The notes below the pieces were generated by a model. The model ran no database searches. It worked only from the letters and a program-made list of their open reading frames with translations, and was not told the DNA's origin. A stretch of DNA of 64,000 nucleotides from Xanthostigma xanthostigma (lineage: Eukaryota; Arthropoda; Insecta; Raphidioptera; Raphidiidae). The stretch covers positions 70,282,948 through 70,346,947 of the forward strand of contig OY754464.1 of the NCBI GenBank assembly GCA_963575645.1. The letters run 5' to 3'. Positions 28,401 through 37,400 of this stretch are shown here, in pieces. The position numbers and the translations under genes were made by a program. Each line of letters starts with the position of its first letter. Position 1 is the first letter of the stretch.

Positions 28401-31400
28401 TCGAAAATATGAAATAAATATGTACATATGTTACCTACTATTTGAAAAAAAAAATGCATGCACACTGCCGGTTGAGTTTTAAGTAAAAAAAAAATAGAGC
28501 TCAGCAGTTTTCGATAGTAAATCTCGAGTTGAACAAAAAACTTTTTCGGTGAGCATCACTGTATATAAAAAACCAAAAACAACGCAAGAAAACAAATTAC
28601 AGACAAAGGATCTGTTACTACGTTATATTGTATTGATTTGATTTCTTCGCAACTACAATTTCTTTTTTGTAATCGTAAATATTTCACTGCAGGTGCTTTT
28701 TTTATCGATCGAATAATTTAACCTTTCGTGCGCTAAAAGGCTAAATTGAGCATTTAAATTCTGTATTATACGACGACAGATTACAGTTTAAACTTTAAAG
28801 TTTTTCTAAACGCGTATTTTGTGTTAATATATACGGCTACAATGCGAAATCGCCTATGTCAAAGTTTTAGTTATGGGCTTCATATAATATGCACATCCTA
28901 TTAGATTTTTTAACACAATTTTGCTCAGTACCTAATAATATAAAAGAAATTTGGAAGATAAATCACATTATTAATTTATATCAATACGTATTGGTATTGA
29001 TTTGTGTTTTGTGTAGAGATAAATAGTATATTACACCACAAGGACCAAAAGTTTGATACCAGGTATCAAACTTTCGGCCAGTGTGGTGTATACCATTTTT
29101 TTTCATACCTCGGTCGTAAGTACGCATATTAAATACATTAATTAATTACTTATTAATTACCTAAAAACATATAGATAAATTCCAGCAAGCAGGTTTGAGG
29201 TTATGCGTAAAAACACTTTGCGACTATTAGCTATGGAAACGAAATCTAAACAACAGTTGCTAGGTTATTTTTTCTTTACTGCCGTCCGAACGTATGTACT
29301 TCCCGCATCAGTGCGTGTAATCCCACCAATGTGTAAATGTTAAACTTTCTGCCTTACAATTGATGCCGAAAATATGTGCTTTCAATCGAGGTATGAAGGA
29401 AACATATTTTTACACTACTCCCTCTAAAATAGCTGCTTTACATGCATGTATGCAGGCATAATATACAGAAATTTCTGTAACCGTCTCGTCACTTCCACCA
29501 TAAATGTTCCGTTTCTCCCGCCATGCGAAACACAAGTTTGTTCCAAGCAGCCAGCGAACGGTAACGAAACCGTCACCTGCATGCGCAGTAGCTAAACTGT
29601 GTTCTAAAATCGACACAAACAGTTTCGTTTTGGCTACTGCGCATGCGGGTGATGGTTTAGTAACCGTTCGCGGGCTGCTTAGAACAAACTTAATATTTTC
29701 ATATCTACTAAAAAAGCCACCACTTGTCCGCGTTGTTGACGTATGAACCTATATGTGTGTGTCTACAGTTCACGTGACTAAAAGATTCACTTCTGTAGTG
29801 CTCAGTAGGACTAGAAGTTGCCTTCGAATAGTCGAAATGCTGAATACTTCAAAAGCTATGTCCTTCGAAATTCCGAATTTGTGTTTGAATATTCAAATAT
29901 TCATCATAGACTATAGCGAATTATTTTCAAATTAAAAGAAATTTGTTTTTTTTGAAGAATCGTCGAAACATCACAAAATTAGTTTCGGTTTTGATCGCAT
30001 TCAGCCGAAACTTGCCGAAACCAAAACCAAGCCTTCGATAGGACACTGCTTTTTTTTACCAATAACTTGTTACACCATATTTTGTAAAATGAAAGTTAAA
30101 GTTTACTAAAAATGCGACATGAGCCAATTTGTCTTTGGGTTATGGATATGTTATACGTATGAAGGTTGACATACAGAATGACGCCTGTTGAAAAGAGATA
30201 ACCGAACACAATAACCATTAACGGGAGCAGGATGTAGGTATTGTGTGTACTTACTCGTCTGTTCTGTATTAGTGATGTGCGACTGAGAATGGAGGGCGCC
30301 TGTGCAAATATATGTAATGATAACAACGTCTGTACCCGCGTGGTACAGTGCAGGGTGTAGACATTGAGTTAAGAATGCAAAGAAGAAGCAAGATTTTTAT
30401 TGTCCAAAGAAGTTATATATAGGAAAGTAAAATGAAGATTATTTGACCCTAAAACATATCCACAAAATCGCAAAAGGGTTCAAATTTATAGGGAACATTT
30501 ATATAAGTATGCAGATACACAATCCGTCAAAATTTCATCTTAGTGCAATGACTGGAACTTGTTAAAAATGTTAAAAAAGAGTTGAAAAACTGTGTTTCAT
30601 CAGTTTTTTGCTTGTATTTCCAGAACAGAACTAGCCATATTTTTATTTATAATATTGTAAAAGAGATAAGAATCCGCGAAAAAGTCTTTAAAAAAAATTA
30701 TCCACCTGTTGCCAAAAATTAATAAAAAATTATTAAAGTGGAGAAGTTGAAAATTTCCACGGCTAAGAAAATGTCTAAAACGTTTAAAAATACGAAAAAT
30801 TATCAATTATTTGAATTTTTTAATTTTTTATTGATTTTTAAAAATCGGGCCAAAACTGTCTCCTTTTTCGCTCCGAGTTCTTCTATAACTTTCGAATCAG
30901 TGGAAATTGAGTTCATCATTTTATTGGCCTACTAGCGGCCCGGTTCGACTTCGTCCGAATTTGTAGATTGTCGCCGTATTTTTCGTTGACTTGCGTTGCA
31001 AAATTGAACTCCACAAAAAGCGCTTTTAGTTAAACGCGATAATATATAGCCTGTACATCCTAAAGGTCCATTCTAAATATTATATAGTGAAAAAAAATTT
31101 TGATATCGGATAAGTAGTTTCGGAGATTGCCTCCTACATTCAAACTTACAAACTTTATCTCTTTATAATATTATAGCGGTCCGTCCCGGTTTCACCCGTG
31201 TGCGATATACAGGGTGAGGCACATAAAGTGTTACAGACAAAAAATGTTTCAGACAAAGGTTTTAGTGTTCGAGAAGGCCGTCAATCGTCATACTGGACCA
31301 CACTATTTTTTTATCGGTGGAGGCGCTGAAGCTACGTCAAGGTCAACTTCACTTTTTTAAACGAAACCATGTATTTTTTCTTCGATGACATTATTAGCGA

Positions 31401-34400
31401 TTTTAAGACGAATTCAGCAACTTACAACACAAGGTCATTCTAATCACGCAAAATCGTAGTCAAAAAATCTAAACATATCGGAATATTCACTTTTAAAGGA
31501 TCCACTAACCTTTGCTTGGGTCTACTTACGGAAGATGCTCGAAATGATGACATTTGTAGTGTAATTTCGGTACATACGTGACTATTTTAAATATATTGAA
31601 TATTGAACAGAATATTCTAAAAATAAAAATTTTGAATTTTTTTTAAATAAATAAAAATAAAATAATTTGAATGACCTTGTGTTGTAGGTTGCTGAATTCG
31701 TCTTAAAATCGCTAATAATGTCATCGAAAAAAAATACATGGTTTCGTTTAAAAAAGTGAAGTTGACCTTGACGTAGCTTCAGCGCCTCCACCGATAAAAA
31801 AATAGGGTGGTCCAGTATGACGACCTTCTCGAACACTAAAACTTTTGTCTGAAACATTTTTGGATATGATCAATAGTTTGAGTGCTATTGCTCTGTAACA
31901 CTTTATGTGCCTCACCCTGTATATAATTCTGCAAAATGTATTTCGTTTGGGGCCCGGCGTCTGAACTAATAGCTTTGAGCAAATTGCAAGTTCTAACAGA
32001 TGTCGCTATATGTTACTAAAACAGCTTTGTTTGTTTGCTTCTAAACTAATGTTAGTTCAGAAGCAAACTAACAAAACTGACTTCTGATAGAATTTACTCA
32101 AATTCTATCAGCTACTATAACAGTTTTTTTTAGAAAATAGCGTCATTTTGTACAAAATATTCAATAAAAACTATCCTATAGCGTAAGTTGCACCAAACAA
32201 GACTTATTTACAAAATTTCCTTAAAATCTGTTCGGTGGTTTCGGAGATTAGCGCGGCCAAAATTGTGACAGGAGAATTTTATATACAGGATGTATCACAG
32301 AAAACCGAACATAGGGAAAACTTCATTGTGCAAATTAGTTAGGATCAACGATTACTTTGGCCACATATGAGAATGGGTACCATGGTAACGCTGACTAACC
32401 ATTGTTTAATAACAATAATTGCTAATAATAAATAATTAGAGAAATCAGTTAAAATAAATTATTCAGTATTACATAAATTTACTTTATAAATGATACAATT
32501 TTTATCTAGAAAATATTTTTTTAATTAATAATAATTAAACCAAACTAGCAGTTAAAATAAAAAAATGTTCAAATAAACCTTTATTTTGTTTAAGCAGTGA
32601 CTTAATCGGTTATAAAAATTTTGTCTCACTTTGTCTAACATTACATGAGTCACATTAAAACATACTTCGGTGATTATGTCTTTAAATTCATCCAGATTGT
32701 GCCACAATCCCGAATAGATTTCATTATGTAAACCAGCGGTTCTCAAACTTTTTTGGAGACGGAACCCTTTTGGAAAGCGAAATACTTGACGGAACCCTAC
32801 AATAAAACAAAAATGTCTTTATGTGCATTCTTGTTCAATCTAACAGTTACTTATTAATGTTATTATAATCCGAAATAAAAATAGAAATACAAATTGACAG
32901 TGCAAAAAATTCTCGAATTTATGTTTTGTTCATATAACTATAGCGCCTTATCTCAGAGGCGGCTTTTATCAAAGGGACTGCGTGCACACAAGTAGATACC
33001 TATCGGCGGTGGCATAGTACAATAATTCAAATCTTTGATTAACGTCTGATTAGAACTCTTCAATAAATAAAATTGGTCGATAATTTTATTTATTGAATAG
33101 TACAATAATTGTACTGTGGTGGCGACTAAGTTCGGCTGCGCCTCGTGATACACCGCCTCAAACAGAGAGCGAGAGAGGGGTGTTTTTAATATTTTTCTAA
33201 ATTCTTGCGGAGCCCCCACAGGGGTTTCGCGGAACCCTAGGGTTCCGCGGAGCACACTTTGAGAATGGCTGATGTAAACCATGGTAACGACCTCTGAATA
33301 GAGGGCAAAGCAATCTCTGATCTTAACAAATTTGTACTGTGTACTTTTCCCTATGTACGGTTTCCTGTGATACACTCTGTATATAAGATACTAGCGGTCC
33401 CGTCCAGTTTCACCCGGGTGCAAAAGAACGAATGGGGAAGGGAGGGACAAATTTTTTGTAGTTTTCGGCAGTTCCCTGCTTTATTACTTATTTTAAACTC
33501 AAACCTCCATTTTTGATGAAAATATTTTTTTAAGTATCTAATAATTATTTATTTTAAATCATTAATTACTGTATAATTAATAAAATATAATAAATATTTA
33601 ATTGAAAACACTGTAGGAAAATTATTTTTATATGTGTATAGGTAGATACTGTAATAGTTTTCACATGAGCTATTATTTAGATTTATTTAACTTTAATTAG
33701 TCGTAATTAAAACTAAAATAAATTTAAATGATAGCCTTAGAAGAAAGCAATGTAGAAAATTAAAAAAAAACATTAAAAACATATTCGTCAAAGGTGGGGA
33801 TCGAACCCACGACTCTTCGAGTAAGAGTCGAGCGCTCTACCGACTGAGCTAACCGAGCTTCTGTACGTGCGGCGCTAATATTGGGATATTCAGTTAGGGC
33901 ATTTCACCTGAATATAAGTATATAGTGAAAAAATTCTGCAACATTTTTCATTGATTTTTCGCTCCTATTAGTCGTAGCGTGATATTATATCCTCGATAAA
34001 TGGGCTATCCAACAAAAAAAATTTTTTTCAATTCGAACCAGTAGTTCCTGAGATTAGCGCGTTCAAACAAACAAACAAGCAAACAAACTCTTCTGCTTTA
34101 TATATTAGTATAGATAGAGACTAGAAGAGGGAACTAATTGTTATTCCGAGCTATGTATCGTGATGATCCGCTATATATAGCCAGTTTAACAGTTACCCGA
34201 CTGTCGGGTAAACGATGCCGTATACGGGAAGAAAAGTGTGCGAGATATTTTACCTTTCCCGGAAAATATCGTGGTCGGATAAACGACACTCGGCTGTCGT
34301 TGCTATAATGTTGTGGAAACTCACTTTGAGAGTGTCGGGGTTGGCAAAACAAACCGGTGAAAGCTGCAACTCATTCGAGGAATACCGTATAGTAATGAGT

Positions 34401-37400
34401 CCACATGACTCTTTATTGGGAGCTGGCTCCGTGCGCTCCACTCACTAAAAAGAGTCGCTCAGAGCGAGTCGTTCAAAGGAGCGACACTAGTCAGTACGCA
34501 CTACACAAAAGTGCAGACTGCAGAGGTGTGAACTGTCATCATACATGCTCAGGAGTCATATGGCATTGCACAATACACACACTCAGCTCTGAGCTCATTT
34601 TAATATGATTCTGATCTTAATATATTATTTGCCTTTCGGATAAACTATAAAGTATAATAAAAGCTTATAACAATAATACTGATTATTGTTACAATATTAT
34701 ATCTTTGTCAACGACGTCAATGTGAATGGTTTAAGTCACTGTAAGCTTAGTACTATTACACTAAGTTACAGTGTGTCATTCAACTTAAAATGATTTCGTA
34801 CGTGCAAAATTCACTAGTGCCTCTGTGGCCTGTACTGTGTTCACTCTGTAAATGTGCGAAAGCAACAGTACAGAATAGCTCAGCACAGAGCAATGGCGCT
34901 CGGAGTGTGTCATTCACAAAAAAGAGCAAACAAGGAGTCGTTTATTATGAATGACTCGCTCAGGAGCGACACATCAATAATATCGTAAATCGGGGCTTCT
35001 CTGACATATAATACTTTGGAAGATTTTTGCAAGATAACTTTTTTGTGTTATAAAATCTTAGTTTAATTTTTATTGTATCCTCCCAAATGGTTTTTCAGCT
35101 ATCAATCCCCGAAGGAATCTTGATTTCCAGAATTTAAAAAAAGAGTAAATCTATTTGATGTGAAAGTAGCCTAGATATCGGTTACCCGACAGCCGGCCGA
35201 ATTGTATAGTTTTGCTTAATTACACCAGAAATGAGACCGAGGGTCTCCTCGAATATACTTACTAACCTCAGTTTAAGAAACGTTGCACTGTGCCAATGGA
35301 GATATTGAAACTAAGTTCTGACATGTTTCTGGGATACTCGCTTTTACTTCCCAGTCTTGTTATCTCATTACTGCAGGCATGACTGACGGAAATGGTTTGT
35401 TATTAAAAGGAAAATAGCGCAATAAAATACGTGCATAGCTTTTGTTATTTAATTTGATTAAAAGATTTTTTAAAATCCTGCCCTACGAGGATCATCAAAT
35501 CGTGTTAACGATTTTGTATCCAGAAGCGGTGTAAAGGTCACTGCACACGAGGCTTGAAACGCTGCTAGAAACATTGTTTGGACTTCTGCTGGCCGGTAGG
35601 CTGGGTATGAAGCTGGAAATGACGTCACTGCGGGTTCGCCTGCTAGCTCATAAGATGGGTTTTAAAATTAGAACAGGAGCTATTTTTCTTGCTAGATCCG
35701 CTGTTATAGGTATTAGCAAGAACCAGAAGCGGTTTCTTGAAAAGTGAGCGACTTGAACATACGCCCACAAACAAACACTGTAGTGTGTGTTCTGTTCAGA
35801 GACAATAAACATGCACTTTTGCGCACCGAATCTACCCGCAGAGTAAGCTTGTAAAGACGTCTCGTGTGAAGCGAGCACATAATAGGTTCGTTCCAAGCAG
35901 CCGCGAACAATAAACCGTACACAGTTTTGTAACTGCGCAAGACTAATTTGCGCACTAGCTCAAAAATCAATACTGCGCAAGACAGTGTTGCGCAGTAACA
36001 AGACTGTGTACGGTTTTATTACCGTTCGCGACTGCTTGGAACGATCTTAATAGCAATCAAGAAAACTATAGTAGTAAAATCTAGCAAGGAACCTATAGCG
36101 ACAAATCTAGCTTCGTGTGCAGCGGACATAAAACGTGGGCGATGTGGGCCATAGCTACGATATCTATGATACACAGTAAGGTGTTCAGTAAAGCTGAAAG
36201 CAGGATATTTCAGTTTCGTTAATTCTGTATTGTTAGTTATTACTTAACAATATTAGTTAAAGTGAATATTTTTGAATTTTTATAAATAAAAAATTTACGG
36301 TTTCAAATATTTTTTTTCTCTATATAAAATTCGTCCTCTTGAGCCACTAGAGGGTCTCGCAAAATTTATCTTACCCATATCAAAGAGTCTTATCCCGCCG
36401 CGGTTTGTATACTTACATATTTATAATAAATATGTTATGGTCTATTCCCGAATTCGGTCAATGAGCGAAATAAATGCGCAAAACTAGTTTTGACCAACGA
36501 ATATTGCCCAAACCCGAAATCTTACATAAACGGGTAGATATTGAGTGTTATAAAATGAGCAATACTAGTTTTGGGAATTTCCAGTTGGACAAAACTAGTT
36601 CTGTCCATTTCTGAACGGACAATACTAGTTCTGCTTGTTTCATTCAATCAACGTCCGAACCCGAATAAAAGAAGGGTTATGTTCTTGTTTACTTATTGAA
36701 TTGTTCTCCTGAATGTTACAATTAATATAATGGTGGGATATTCATTGTAAAAATGCAAGGTGAATATGAGTCTCAACTAGTTCGGCTATTGGAGGCTTCT
36801 GAAACATAATTTTATGACGAAACATAATTACCTTACTACACTAAATGAGGTTAAGAAAGCTTTGTGTAAAGCTGAATTAAAACCTTTGTCTGCTAAGCAA
36901 TACAGAAGAATAAATCACTTTGATATCGTTGATGTGGAAAAGTTAATTAAAAAACGCAACGCAGATTCCGATACCATACTAGTATTGTCCGTTCAGAAAT
37001 GGACAGAACTAGTTTTGTCCAATTGAAAATGCGCAAAACTAGTTTTGCTCATTTTATAACACTCAATACCCGTTTAAATGTAAGATTTCGGGTTTGGACA
37101 ATATTCGTTGGTCAAAACTAGTTTTGCGCATTTATTTCGGTCATTGACCGAATTCGAGTATAGACCGTAACATATATACTGGTATTGTGTCTTATTTACA
37201 TGGTATAGCTTTATCTCGTGTTAATGATTTTTCTATTGCATCAAGAAATATGAGCAGATTCAGTTGTCTGTATTTTGATGCTTGTCAGCGAATTTCTAAG
37301 ACCTTGAACACAGCTGTATTAAGCGCGTGCTAACCACGCCTGTAACTTTCCTACACGACTGAAAAAACAGTTTTAGTCAGAACTGACATCTGTGCTTGCT

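Larger units (their letters stand above)
32286..33379 (-). mobile_element. Tc1/mariner (IS630)-like element with nested insertions
   Basis: Flanked by TA. Ends CAGGATGTATCACAGAAAAC and (inverted) CAGAGTGTATCACAGGAAAC. Holds a transposase remnant and a hAT MITE (32734-33271). Confidence 0.75.

Noticed and set aside
29803..30048. hAT MITE with CAGTAGGAC/CAGTGTCC ends
   Set aside because: Ends diverge and no flank duplication was found, so the boundaries could not be supported.
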